Assembly: GCF_002632465.1 (NCBI RefSeq)
Contig: NZ_NIBS01000004.1
Span: forward strand, 96,068 to 160,067
Length of the DNA: 64,000 nt
Direction: 5' to 3'
Source of the DNA: Xenorhabdus budapestensis
GTDB lineage: Bacteria; Pseudomonadota; Gammaproteobacteria; Enterobacterales; Enterobacteriaceae
In this document: positions 39,424 to 48,315 of the stretch, in pieces
Numbering within the stretch: position 1 is the first letter of the stretch
Layout of the letters: every line of letters starts with the position of its first letter
Notes under the pieces: model-generated
The model's database searches: none
What the model was told of the DNA's origin: nothing
Seen by the model: only the letters and a program-made list of their open reading frames with translations
Made by a program: the position numbers and the translations under genes

Positions 39424-40613
39424 CAGATTTCCCCTCTTGATTTCAAAATATTATGAACGGTAAAGATATCTTTATCGCCACGACCGGATAAATTGACGAT
39501 TAATAATTGTTCTTTATTCGGTTCTTGATGGATCATTTTCAACGCGTAGGCAAGCGCATGTGAAGATTCTAAGGCTGGAATAATACCTTCATTGATTGAT
39601 AGTGCCTTAAACGCATCCAGTGCTTCATCATCAGTGATGGAAACATAATCGGCCCGTCCAATGCTGTTAAGATAGGCATGTTGAGGGCCAACGGAAGGAA
39701 AATCCAATCCGGCAGAGATGGAATATGACTCTTCTATTTGCCCATCTTCTGTTTGCATGATCGGCGATTTCATGCCAAAGTAAATTCCTAACTTACCGTG
39801 TCTTAATGGTGCACCATGCTCCCCGGTTTCGATACCATGCCCGGCAGGTTCAACACCAATCAGCCGAACGTGGGTTTCTGGAATGAATTCTGCGAATAAT
39901 CCAATAGCATTTGAGCCACCGCCAATACAGGCAATGACAGCATCAGGCAGGCGTCCTTCTTTTTCCAAAATCTGGGCTTTGGCTTCTTCACCAATCATGC
40001 GTTGAAATTCACGTACCATTGTGGGGTAAGGGTGTGGGCCAGCAACAGTTCCGAGCAAATAATGTGCTTTATCATAGCTGCCAGACCAGTCACGCATGGC
40101 TTCGTTACAGGCATCTTTTAGTGTTGCGGAGCCGCTGTGAACAGGAATGACTTCAGCTCCCATAAGGCGCATACGGAATACATTGGGAGATTGACGTTCA
40201 ATGTCTTTTGCTCCCATGTAGATGCGGCATTTCAAACCTAAAAGCGCACATGCCAGGGCAGTTGCCACACCATGCTGACCGGCGCCCGTTTCAGCAATAA
40301 TTTCTTCTTTTCCCATCCGTTTTGCCAGTAATGCTTGCCCTAATACCTGATTGGTTTTATGTGCCCCTCCGTGGAGTAAATCTTCTCGTTTCAGATATAA
40401 ATGGGTTTTCGTGCCTTTGGTTAAATTCTGGCATAGTGTTAAAGCAGTAGGACGGCCTGCATAGTTTTTCAATAAATCATGAAATGCTTGTTGAAATTCA
40501 GGATCATTCTTTGCCTCAATAAATGCTTCTTCTAATTGATCAAGGGCAGGGATTAGGATCTGGGGAACAAATTGCCCGCCAAAATCACCAAAATACGGAT
40601 TTAACTTAGTCAT
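39423..40613 (-). CDS. trpB: Tryptophan synthase beta chain
   Basis: This 396-residue PLP enzyme joins indole and serine to tryptophan. The PLP lysine is Lys86 in GGAHKTNQ, and the phosphate-binding GGGSNAIG loop is near residue 232. Indole is channelled from TrpA. Length and sequence are typical. An 80-bp gap separates it from trpCF upstream, larger than the other gaps in the operon. Confidence 0.98.
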   Translation of the reverse strand: MTKLNPYFGDFGGQFVPQILIPALDQLEEAFIEAKNDPEFQQAFHDLLKNYAGRPTALTLCQNLTKGTKTHLYLKREDLLHGGAHKTNQVLGQALLAKRMGKEEIIAETGAGQHGVATALACALLGLKCRIYMGAKDIERQSPNVFRMRLMGAEVIPVHSGSATLKDACNEAMRDWSGSYDKAHYLLGTVAGPHPYPTMVREFQRMIGEEAKAQILEKEGRLPDAVIACIGGGSNAIGLFAEFIPETHVRLIGVEPAGHGIETGEHGAPLRHGKLGIYFGMKSPIMQTEDGQIEESYSISAGLDFPSVGPQHAYLNSIGRADYVSITDDEALDAFKALSINEGIIPALESSHALAYALKMIHQEPNKEQLLIVNLSGRGDKDIFTVHNILKSRGEI

Positions 40614-40693
40614 TATTTTTATTTCCCACTTTCTGTTTAAAATTTAACTGTCCGAATATTAGTTTTTTGAATATTGGTTTTCTGAAAATATGA

Positions 40694-42061
40694 CTAATAA
40701 CAGCGTAGTTGTTGGAATACTTGTTTTATTTTCTGGCTACTTTTGATCCCCGGCCTGATTTCAACACCGGAATTAAAATCCAGTCCGTAACAACCCAGAG
40801 CTGCGGCTTGTCGACAGTTCTCTGCATTTAAACCACCTGCTAATACACTGTTATGCTGAAAACTTTTGTCGATTAATTGCCAATCAAAGACTTTTCCTGT
40901 ACCTCCAAAGCCATTATCCAATAATAGGTGATCAATATTGGAATTGGATATATCGAAAAGCGTTTCTGCCTGTGACATATCAATCGCTTTCCAGATCTCA
41001 CAATTTTCCGGTAGTACAGAATGGAGTGCATTGATGTAGGTTTGATCCTCATGACCATGCAATTGAACGGCTGTTAGTGAAAGATTGCGGGCAGTATGAT
41101 TGATGAATTCAATTGACTGATCCTGAAATACACCGACATATAACAAAGGGACTTCATTAATTATTTGTTGTGCTTGTTGCAGGCTTACTTTACGCGGTGA
41201 TTTTTCAGCAAAAATCAAACCACCATAAACGGCACCAGCCTGTAATGCTGCTTTAGCATCTTGTGAACGGGTTAAACCGCAAACTTTATTGTCACCCAGA
41301 ATCAGTCGTCGTAGAGCGAGATCCAAATCGGATTGAGCCATCAAAGCACTACCAATCAGGAATCCATGGGCAAATTGGCTTAATTCTCGTACTTGTTGGT
41401 GGAGGTAAATGCCGGATTCACTAATAACAATGGTATCTTCTGGCAAATCGGTGGCCAGCCTGCGGGTACGATCTAAATCTATAGACAAATCACGCAGATC
41501 CCGATTATTAATACCAATCACTTTTGCACCCAGCGCTATTGCCCGGCGGCGTTCCTCTTCGTTGCTGATTTCTGTTAATACTCCCATATCAAGGCTATGT
41601 GCCAGTTCGGATAGTTGACGGTAGGTATCATCATCAAGAACAGAAAGCATCAACAAGATAGCATCGGCCTGATAATAGCGGGCAAGGTAAACCTGATAAG
41701 GGTCAATAATGAAATCTTTACACAGAATGGGTTGATGTACAGCCGCACTGACTACGCGAAGAAAATCATAACTACCCTGGAAATACTTTTCGTCAGTCAG
41801 TACAGAAATCGCTGCTGCGTAGGGTTGGTAATTTTTGGCAATGCGCGCTGGATCGAAATCTGTGCGTATCAAGCCTTTTGAAGGAGAAGCCTTTTTGCAT
41901 TCCAGAATAAAAACCGTCTGCTTATGAGTCAGTGCCTGATAAAACTGACGGTGGCTTGGTACAACGGAATCAATAAAACTTTCCAGTGGCTGTTTTTCCT
42001 TGCGAGTGATGAGATATAGTGCCTTATCTGCAACAATCTTCTGTAATACATTACTTTTCAT
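40694..42061 (-). CDS. trpC: Bifunctional indole-3-glycerol-phosphate synthase / phosphoribosylanthranilate isomerase
   Basis: This 455-residue fusion has an N-terminal indole-glycerol-phosphate synthase (about residues 1-255), with FILECKKASPSKGLIR, CKDFIIDPYQVYLAR and INNRDLRDLSIDL. A C-terminal phosphoribosylanthranilate isomerase (about residues 256-455) has KVCGLTRSQDAKAAL and LLLDNGFGGTGKVFDW. The fusion is the enteric form. It begins two bases after the trpD stop region. Confidence 0.97.
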   Translation of the reverse strand: MKSNVLQKIVADKALYLITRKEKQPLESFIDSVVPSHRQFYQALTHKQTVFILECKKASPSKGLIRTDFDPARIAKNYQPYAAAISVLTDEKYFQGSYDFLRVVSAAVHQPILCKDFIIDPYQVYLARYYQADAILLMLSVLDDDTYRQLSELAHSLDMGVLTEISNEEERRRAIALGAKVIGINNRDLRDLSIDLDRTRRLATDLPEDTIVISESGIYLHQQVRELSQFAHGFLIGSALMAQSDLDLALRRLILGDNKVCGLTRSQDAKAALQAGAVYGGLIFAEKSPRKVSLQQAQQIINEVPLLYVGVFQDQSIEFINHTARNLSLTAVQLHGHEDQTYINALHSVLPENCEIWKAIDMSQAETLFDISNSNIDHLLLDNGFGGTGKVFDWQLIDKSFQHNSVLAGGLNAENCRQAAALGCYGLDFNSGVEIRPGIKSSQKIKQVFQQLRCY

Positions 42062-42063
42062 GA

Positions 42064-43062
42064 TTAAGTCCTTGCCGCTAATGCGATCACTTTTTCATAG
42101 GCTTGGCCGCTATAAATTGTATCTAATGCCAGTTGGGTATTTTGCCGTAAATCTTCGTTCCCATGTATTTTCATTAAGAGTGCGACATTAGCTGCCACTG
42201 TATCGGCATGAGCTTTTGCCCCCCGTCCTTGCAGTAATAAACTCAACATATGGCAATTTTCTTGCGGTGTTCCGCCATTCAGCGATGATATCGGATGATT
42301 GGGCAGCCCAAAATCTTTCGCTGTTAACTGATATTGAGTAATTTCACCGTAATTAAGTTCAGCAATTTGAGTAGGAGCGTGCAAAGCAACCTCATCCATG
42401 CCCCCGCTATGTACCACCGCAGCACGTTGATATCCCAATACTTGTAATGTACGCACGATAGGATCTACCAATTCTGGGCTGTAAACACCAATCAAGGTGA
42501 GAGGCGGTCGGGCAGGGTTGATTAGTGGACCAAGTACATTGAATAAAGTACGGGTTTTCAATTGCTGGCGAACTGTTACTGCATGATGAAATCCACTGTG
42601 GTATTGCGGCGCAAATAGAAAACAAATATTAATTTCATCCAAGGCACGGCGGGATTTTTCAGCGCTGGCATCCAGTGCTATACCAAATTCAGTCAGTAAG
42701 TCAGATGAACCTGAACGACTGGAAATGCTGCGGTTGCCATGTTTTGCGACTTTAAGGCCGCAGGCAGCGGCAACAAAAGCACTGGCAGTTGAAATATTGA
42801 TACTGTTTGTACCGTCTCCGCCTGTGCCGACGATATCACAGAAGGAATAGTCAGGGCGTGGAAAAGGAGAAGCATGGGTTAATAGTGCCTGTGCCGCGCC
42901 TGCAATTTCCTGTGGCTGTTCGCCCCGCAGTTTCATGCTGATTAATACAGCAGCTAATTGAGGCTCACTTAATTCACCACAAATAATAGCAGTGAAGAGT
43001 TTTTCGCTTTCTTTTTGGGTCAGGGGTTGGGCGCTGAACAGTTTTTTGAAAATTAATTGCAT
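42064..43062 (-). CDS. trpD: Anthranilate phosphoribosyltransferase
   Basis: This 332-residue enzyme transfers phosphoribose from PRPP to anthranilate. The [14 protein letters not shown] loop near residue 78 binds PRPP, and [21 protein letters not shown] is the family signature. It is a free-standing protein, not fused to the glutaminase domain as in E. coli. The ATG at 43062 has AGAGG at nine bases; an ATG three codons earlier touches that site and is rejected. Confidence 0.96.
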   Translation of the reverse strand: MQLIFKKLFSAQPLTQKESEKLFTAIICGELSEPQLAAVLISMKLRGEQPQEIAGAAQALLTHASPFPRPDYSFCDIVGTGGDGTNSINISTASAFVAAACGLKVAKHGNRSISSRSGSSDLLTEFGIALDASAEKSRRALDEINICFLFAPQYHSGFHHAVTVRQQLKTRTLFNVLGPLINPARPPLTLIGVYSPELVDPIVRTLQVLGYQRAAVVHSGGMDEVALHAPTQIAELNYGEITQYQLTAKDFGLPNHPISSLNGGTPQENCHMLSLLLQGRGAKAHADTVAANVALLMKIHGNEDLRQNTQLALDTIYSGQAYEKVIALAART

Positions 43063-43081
43063 TTTCTTCATCCTCTTCTTT

Positions 43082-43678
43082 TTATCTGTTGAGTCTCTTT
43101 GGATGCAGCGCCCATGCCAGAGTTTGTTCAAGCAACCTGGCTCCTTGCGCTGTCAGGATTGATTCAGGGTGGAACTGGAATCCACAAACTCTGTCATCAT
43201 CGTGACGTACAGCCATGACTGTCTCACCACAAGAAGCCGAAACAGTCAGTGTTGCCGGAATGTTAACGCCTGCAAGAGAATGATAACGGGCAACGGGGAG
43301 AGGGTTAGGCAGATTGGAAAACATGGCTTGTCCATCATGTGTCGCCAATGTTGATCTACCGTGCAGAATTTCTTTGGCTGCCGAAATATCGCCGCCATAT
43401 GTTTCGATAATCGCCTGATGCCCAAGACATATACCAATCACTGGGATTTGCCCAATGACCTGCCTGAGTAATTGTGGCATGCACCCGGCCTCTGACGGTT
43501 TTCCTGGGCCAGGGGATAACATCAGCAAGGGGGAGCCTATCTTTCCAAGTTGCGCTATTATTGTCTCTGTGGAAACCGTATTACGGTAGATAACCACTTG
43601 ATGACCACTGGCACGGAGTTGATCCACGAGATTGTAGGTAAAGGAATCTACATTATCGAGCAGAAGAATATTTGCCAT
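43082..43678 (-). CDS. trpG: Anthranilate synthase glutamine amidotransferase component
   Basis: This 198-residue class I glutamine amidotransferase supplies ammonia to TrpE. The nucleophile is Cys84 in GICLGHQAI, and FQFHPES carries the catalytic His-Glu pair near the C-terminus. It overlaps the trpE stop by one base and is separated from trpD by 19 bp. This split arrangement is ancestral relative to the trpGD fusion of E. coli and Salmonella. Confidence 0.97.
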   Translation of the reverse strand: MANILLLDNVDSFTYNLVDQLRASGHQVVIYRNTVSTETIIAQLGKIGSPLLMLSPGPGKPSEAGCMPQLLRQVIGQIPVIGICLGHQAIIETYGGDISAAKEILHGRSTLATHDGQAMFSNLPNPLPVARYHSLAGVNIPATLTVSASCGETVMAVRHDDDRVCGFQFHPESILTAQGARLLEQTLAWALHPKRLNR

Positions 43679-45237
43679 TAGAATGCAACCTCCGTATTGT
43701 GAGCCTGAGTTATAGCACGAATGACAGCTCTGGATTTATTGAGAGTTTCGGTGACTTCTGCTTCGGGAACGGAATCCAAAACCACGCCTCCACCTACCTG
43801 AACAGTGGCTTTACCGTCTTCTACATAGGCAGAGCGAATAACAATGCACGTATCAAAATCTCCTTTGCCGGTGAAGTAACCGACAGCGCCGCCATAACTG
43901 CCTCGACGTTCACCTTCATATTGAGTAATAAGTTGCATCGCCCGGACTTTTGGTGCTCCTGTCAGTGTTCCCATATTCATACAAGCCTGATAAGCATGAA
44001 AGATATCCAGGTCATGACGAATTGTGCCGACAACACGTGAAACAAGGTGCATAACAAACGAATAGCGATCGACTTTGGTTAAATCAGCGACATAGCGACT
44101 CCCCGGCTCGCAGATACGGGCTAAATCATTGCGGGCCAAATCAACCAGCATGACATGCTCAGACAGCTCCTTGGCATCGGTACGCATTTCTAACTCAATT
44201 CGGCTATCAAGATCGGCATCTAACTCACCATTAGCATTGCGTCCACGGGGACGAGTTCCTGCTATTGGATAAATTTCAACCTGTCGGCTATTAGCATCAT
44301 ATTTAAGGGCACTTTCAGGTGATGCACCAAACAGGCAAAAATCCTGATCCTGCATAAAGAACATATAAGGACTAGGATTTTGATTTTTTAAGGTACGGTA
44401 AGCATTTAATGGGGAAGGGCAGGGTAATGTGAAACGCCGGGATGGAACTACCTGAAATATCTCACCCTGACGAATAAATTGCTGTAATCGCTGAACGATA
44501 TCTGCGTACTGTTCATCACTCCGGTTACAGGAAATCTCCATACCAGGTAATGTTATGGGCACCAATGGCTGACGAGGTTGAGCAATGATGTCAGTCAGTG
44601 CGGATAAGCGTTCTTCAAGGCGTTGTTTTTCTGTATCTGATTCACCGAACAGTGAAGTTTGTAACAAGGTGTGCCGGCTTTGATGGTCGATCACCATTAA
44701 GGTTTCTGCCAGATAAAAACAAAAATCAGGGCAGCGTTGAGAAGTTTTGACTTTGGGGAGTGGTTCAAACCCGACTACTAAATCATAGGCAAATAATCCA
44801 CCTGCGAAAATGGCATCAGGTGTTCCTGAAAGAGAAGATAACGTGGTTAGAACGCGTAATGCGTCAAAAACAGAATCCGCTTTTAATCGGCTGTCTTCGT
44901 CTAAGTTTTTTTCAATGATAGGAAATTGTGCCTGAAAGGAGTGCGTATCAATACTGATTTGGGCTTTCTCTGACAGTAAATCAGCGAGAACAGGCAGCAA
45001 ATTTCGGCCATTTTCAGTAAGCGCTGTAAAATTGACCTGTCGCTCATTGGCGGTAATACGTATCGCGCTATCAATGATCAACATACTTTTAAGATTTTTT
45101 TTACTGTTTATTTCAGCAGATTCTAGCAATAACGTTGCTGGTCGGTTGTTGCAAAGTTGATTGAAAAGTAGTGTAGGATCAGCCTGATAGACTGCTTCTA
45201 TTTGATTTATTGAAATATTGAAGTCCTTACCTATCAT
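43678..45237 (-). CDS. trpE: Anthranilate synthase component I
   Basis: This 519-residue enzyme converts chorismate to anthranilate with TrpG. The LLLESAEI segment near residue 38 forms the tryptophan feedback site. The chorismate-binding domain shows [46 protein letters not shown] and [16 protein letters not shown]. The ATG at 45237 follows AAAAGGGGTGGGT and is preferred to the GTG two codons before. It is the first structural gene of the operon. Confidence 0.97.
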   Translation of the reverse strand: MIGKDFNISINQIEAVYQADPTLLFNQLCNNRPATLLLESAEINSKKNLKSMLIIDSAIRITANERQVNFTALTENGRNLLPVLADLLSEKAQISIDTHSFQAQFPIIEKNLDEDSRLKADSVFDALRVLTTLSSLSGTPDAIFAGGLFAYDLVVGFEPLPKVKTSQRCPDFCFYLAETLMVIDHQSRHTLLQTSLFGESDTEKQRLEERLSALTDIIAQPRQPLVPITLPGMEISCNRSDEQYADIVQRLQQFIRQGEIFQVVPSRRFTLPCPSPLNAYRTLKNQNPSPYMFFMQDQDFCLFGASPESALKYDANSRQVEIYPIAGTRPRGRNANGELDADLDSRIELEMRTDAKELSEHVMLVDLARNDLARICEPGSRYVADLTKVDRYSFVMHLVSRVVGTIRHDLDIFHAYQACMNMGTLTGAPKVRAMQLITQYEGERRGSYGGAVGYFTGKGDFDTCIVIRSAYVEDGKATVQVGGGVVLDSVPEAEVTETLNKSRAVIRAITQAHNTEVAF

Positions 45238-45278
45238 ACCCACCCCTTTTGTTATCTTTATCTACAGAAAATTGGTAT

Positions 45279-45306
45279 AAAAAAACCCGCTTTTTCAGAG
45301 CGGGTT
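45279..45306 (-). terminator. trp attenuator terminator
   Basis: AACCCGC (45284-45290) and GCGGGTT (45300-45306) form a GC-rich stem. On the minus strand it is followed by seven U residues (45279-45285). It lies between the trpL leader peptide and trpE, where the attenuator is expected. Confidence 0.92.
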
Positions 45307-45340
45307 CTTGGCACTTTGGTTCTCTGCTTATGTGCGTAAT

Positions 45341-45397
45341 TCAACCGCCCTGAATGGGGAAATTGAGCCACCAACGCATCTCCTGAGTAGTTTTCAT
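45341..45397 (-). CDS. trpL: trp operon leader peptide
   Basis: An 18-residue ORF reads MKTTQEMRWWLNFPIQGG. It has two adjacent tryptophan codons (complement of 45368-45373), the hallmark of trp attenuation control. It is located between the trp promoter and the attenuator hairpin. It is longer than the 14-residue E. coli TrpL and keeps only the WW core. An internal ATG at codon 7 is an alternative start; neither has a strong ribosome site. Confidence 0.88.
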   Translation of the reverse strand: MKTTQEMRWWLNFPIQGG

Positions 45398-45460
45398 AAG
45401 TCTGATCATCTTAAGTGCCTTGTTAAGTAGAGTTTTAGTTAAATGTATCCAAATCAATCT

Positions 45461-45482
45461 TGCGTACTAGTAAACTGATTCG
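45461..45482 (-). promoter_or_regulatory. TrpR operator of the trp operon
   Basis: The minus strand reads CGAATCAGTTTACTAGTACGCA, close to the E. coli trp operator core CTAGTTAACTAG with its flanks. It overlaps the -10 region, so TrpR with bound tryptophan would block polymerase. Confidence 0.9.
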
Positions 45483-45497
45483 AGATTCACTTGTCAA
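45469..45497 (-). promoter_or_regulatory. trp promoter
   Basis: A perfect -35 TTGACA (complement of 45492-45497) and a -10 TTTACT (complement of 45469-45474) are 17 bp apart. The E. coli trp promoter has TTGACA and TTAACT with the same spacing. Confidence 0.92.
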
Positions 45498-45869
45498 TGG
45501 TTTTTTGTGTTTGTAGAAAATGCAAAATTAATGGAGATTAGTCAAAAAATATAAAAACAAAATTATATCCGTCATTCCGCAGCTAAATCTGTAATATACT
45601 GATTTTAAAACGGTTGTATAAAATTCACGCTAATGTTAATTCTTAATTAAAACAATAAATTACGAATGCGGTGCGGAATGTCGGTTATATTCTTATTTTT
45701 AGATAGTTAATGATATTTTATTTCAATTTAATGCAACTATATTCATTACCATTGTTTCTTTTTTTATGGAAATAATTTAGTCATAAATTTGATTTAATAG
45801 ATCGGTATGATTTAAAAGAGTCATTTTAATTTTCATAATAATACAATTTTTTAATTGAGGGTTATAATT
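45498..45869. other. Left boundary region of the accessory island
   Basis: The 372 bp between the trp promoter and the first island gene are strongly AT-rich. They contain a roughly 130-bp element bounded by about 20-bp inverted repeats. No ORF is seen. Confidence 0.5.
45561..45691. repeat. Element with about 20-bp terminal inverted repeats (MITE-like)
   Basis: Left end AATTATATCCGTCATTCCGC and the reverse complement of the right end AATATAACCGACATTCCGC agree except for two substitutions and one gap. The element of about 130 bp contains no ORF. It is the size and form of a miniature inverted-repeat element. A large transcription-factor dyad is the alternative. Confidence 0.5.
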
Positions 45870-48287
45870 ATGATTGTAATAAAAACAAGTCTATGTATCT
45901 TTTTGTTTTTTATTATATCTATTTTTTTTAACAACTCTTTTGCAATTGATCTGAAAAGTGATAATGTCATTTTTAATGAAGTAGGTTATAAATTTGATAA
46001 AAATAAAAACAGAAGTGTTTTATATGCTGATTATAATTTAATTTTTGAGAATAAAAGCAAATATGATGATTTACAAATCAAAGTTACAGATTATCAATGT
46101 ATGTATAAAACTGGGGATGAAAGTATTAGTTTAAAATCAGGAGATAAATATTATGAAAGTCTCAGAGATAATAATGGATTTTTTAATGGATGTTCAGGAA
46201 TAGATAAATTTATAACATGGGAAGCTATTTCTTATAAGAACGGAGAGAAATATAAATCATGTTATTTTAGAATGAAAACTTATTTACCTTATTTTGTGTG
46301 GCAAACTGTAGTTGAAACAGGTGATATTACCTTTACCGACTTATTACACCCTATTGGCGGGAGTTGCAATCTTGGAATAACTGCAACATGTGATGGTTCA
46401 ATCTGCTTAAATACAAGCGTTAATAGTAATACAAGTTATAACCCCAGTAATATTGTCATCACTATCAAAGATGATAATACTTGGGAGCCTCCCAGAATTA
46501 TTTCGCCCTCCTCTAATTCAACAGTTGAAAATAACTATATTACAATTTCAGGAAAAGGGCGTAACCAGGATGGAAATCTTCCTGGTCTTAAGACAAGTTT
46601 CAATGCCTATTATTATGAAGTTCAATCTACAGGAGATGACGATAATTGGGAAGGGCAACTCTGGATACAGTGTGGTATTACCGGTACAGTTAGCATCTTT
46701 GGGATAAATAATACTGATGTAACTTTTAATGGCCCGCCATGTGGAGCAACTATTACCTCAATGCAGGATGGGCAAACCATCTCTGCCGGGAAATACAATT
46801 TATCGGGCCGGGTGAATAGCGATACGGCTGATGATGCAAGGCGTATGCAGGTTCAAATCACGGGTTATAACAGTGATGGGACGATTTATACGCCAACAAA
46901 GAGTTATACTCCTAATGTTGATACTGGTACAGGTGAATGGCGTCTGGACGGTTTAGAGGCATTTTGCTCTATTCAATATAAAGCATCTGTATCCGGTTAT
47001 TCATCAGAATCACAGGCCACTCATCAATCTTTCTTACCAGAAATATCAGGAAAAGAAGAAGTGAAGTATTCTGTGCAAAATTGCCCTCCAGAGATAACTA
47101 GTCCTAAGACTAATTCAACCGTAGAAAATAACTATATTACAATTTCAGGAAAAGGGCGTAACCAGGATGGAAATCTTCCTAGTCTTAAGACAAGTTTCAA
47201 TGCCTATTATTATGAAGTTCAATCTACAGGAGATGGCGATAATTGGGAAGGGCAACTCTGGATGCAGTGTGGTATTACCGGTACAGTTAGCATCTTTGGG
47301 ATAAATAATACTGATGTAACTTTTAATGGCCCGCCATGTGGAGCAACTATTACCTCAATGCAGGATGGGCAAACCATCTCTGCCGGGAAATACAATTTAT
47401 CGGGCCGGGTGAATAGCGATACGGCTGATGATGCAAGGCGTATGCAGGTTCAAATCACGGGTTATAACAGTGATGGGACGATTTATACGCCAACAAAGAG
47501 TTATACTCCTAATGTTGATACTGGTACAGGTGAATGGCGTCTGGACGGTTTAGAGGCATTTTGCTTTATTCAATATAAAGCATCTGTATCCGGTTATTCA
47601 TCAGAATCACAGGCCACTCATCAATCTTTCTTACCAGAAAAATCAGGAAAAGAAGAAGTGAAGTATTCTGTGCAAAATTGCCCTGTAAAGATAACCAATC
47701 CTAAAAAAGATGAGATGGTTTCTTCAACGACTCAAGATACACAGAATATCCTGATTGAAGGTCAAGCATCTAATGGAAGCACCGTCGATGTATCATATAA
47801 ATATAATGATTTTGAATCTCCATCATATTCTGTAAGTTCTGATAGTAATAATTGGAGCTATGAAGTTCAGGGAGTGCCTGTAGGTTTTATAACGATAAGT
47901 GCAGTTGGTAGAAATACCTCAGATGAACCTATTCAAAATAACAAAGATGAAGTGATAATATTTAGCTCTAAAGTTTTTTCTGTAAAAACTAGAAACGATA
48001 GTGTTTTCACTGAATTTTATGGAACATCTATGCCAACTATTGATGTTAATGAAGGATCTTTGATGTCTGATGTCGAAATATCTATTGATGGATTTGAGTG
48101 TTCAGAAAATGCTGAATCAGATGAAAACGGCAATTGGACATATGAGTATAAACATTATGCCAAGAGGGGAGAGTATATTTTTAAGTTCAAAGAAAATAGC
48201 GATAGCCATCTTTATAAAGGTAGAGATTATAAAAAATTTAAATGCATAGGTAGCGATTTAGGAATGAATTGCATTAATGAAAATTAG
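45870..48287 (+). CDS. Secreted repeat protein of the trpL-rnm island, function unknown
   Basis: An 805-residue protein that I do not recognise. A signal peptide is clear (hydrophobic residues 5-23, then NNSFA). Residues about 30-215 form a cysteine-containing domain of unknown type. Residues 220-406 and 419-605 are two almost identical modules (period 199 residues) beginning ENNYITISGKGRNQDGNLP. Residues about 610-805 resemble two Ig-like modules (ITNPKKDEM..., DENGNWTYEY). No catalytic motif is seen. GAGGG supports the ATG at 45870. The DNA is far more AT-rich than the trp genes. It ends 28 bp before a secreted protease gene with related Ig-like modules, so the two probably form an operon and act together outside the cell. 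Confidence 0.8.
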   Translation: MIVIKTSLCIFLFFIISIFFNNSFAIDLKSDNVIFNEVGYKFDKNKNRSVLYADYNLIFENKSKYDDLQIKVTDYQCMYKTGDESISLKSGDKYYESLRDNNGFFNGCSGIDKFITWEAISYKNGEKYKSCYFRMKTYLPYFVWQTVVETGDITFTDLLHPIGGSCNLGITATCDGSICLNTSVNSNTSYNPSNIVITIKDDNTWEPPRIISPSSNSTVENNYITISGKGRNQDGNLPGLKTSFNAYYYEVQSTGDDDNWEGQLWIQCGITGTVSIFGINNTDVTFNGPPCGATITSMQDGQTISAGKYNLSGRVNSDTADDARRMQVQITGYNSDGTIYTPTKSYTPNVDTGTGEWRLDGLEAFCSIQYKASVSGYSSESQATHQSFLPEISGKEEVKYSVQNCPPEITSPKTNSTVENNYITISGKGRNQDGNLPSLKTSFNAYYYEVQSTGDGDNWEGQLWMQCGITGTVSIFGINNTDVTFNGPPCGATITSMQDGQTISAGKYNLSGRVNSDTADDARRMQVQITGYNSDGTIYTPTKSYTPNVDTGTGEWRLDGLEAFCFIQYKASVSGYSSESQATHQSFLPEKSGKEEVKYSVQNCPVKITNPKKDEMVSSTTQDTQNILIEGQASNGSTVDVSYKYNDFESPSYSVSSDSNNWSYEVQGVPVGFITISAVGRNTSDEPIQNNKDEVIIFSSKVFSVKTRNDSVFTEFYGTSMPTIDVNEGSLMSDVEISIDGFECSENAESDENGNWTYEYKHYAKRGEYIFKFKENSDSHLYKGRDYKKFKCIGSDLGMNCINEN
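46527..47087 (+). repeat. Tandem repeat unit 1 (561 bp)
   Basis: First copy of an in-frame duplication. The second copy starts 597 bp later. My base-by-base reading finds five differences in 561 bp. Confidence 0.95.
47124..47684 (+). repeat. Tandem repeat unit 2 (561 bp)
   Basis: Second copy of the duplication. All five differences from unit 1 change the residue (Gly to Ser, Asp to Gly, Ile to Met, Ser to Phe, Ile to Lys). Confidence 0.95.
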
Positions 48288-48315
48288 TTGTCGAATTATA
48301 TTTAAGGAGATTGAA

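Noticed and set aside
46527-47684. CRISPR or phage-tail repeat
   Set aside because: The repeats are long, in frame and coding, without short spacers, and no cas or phage genes are nearby.
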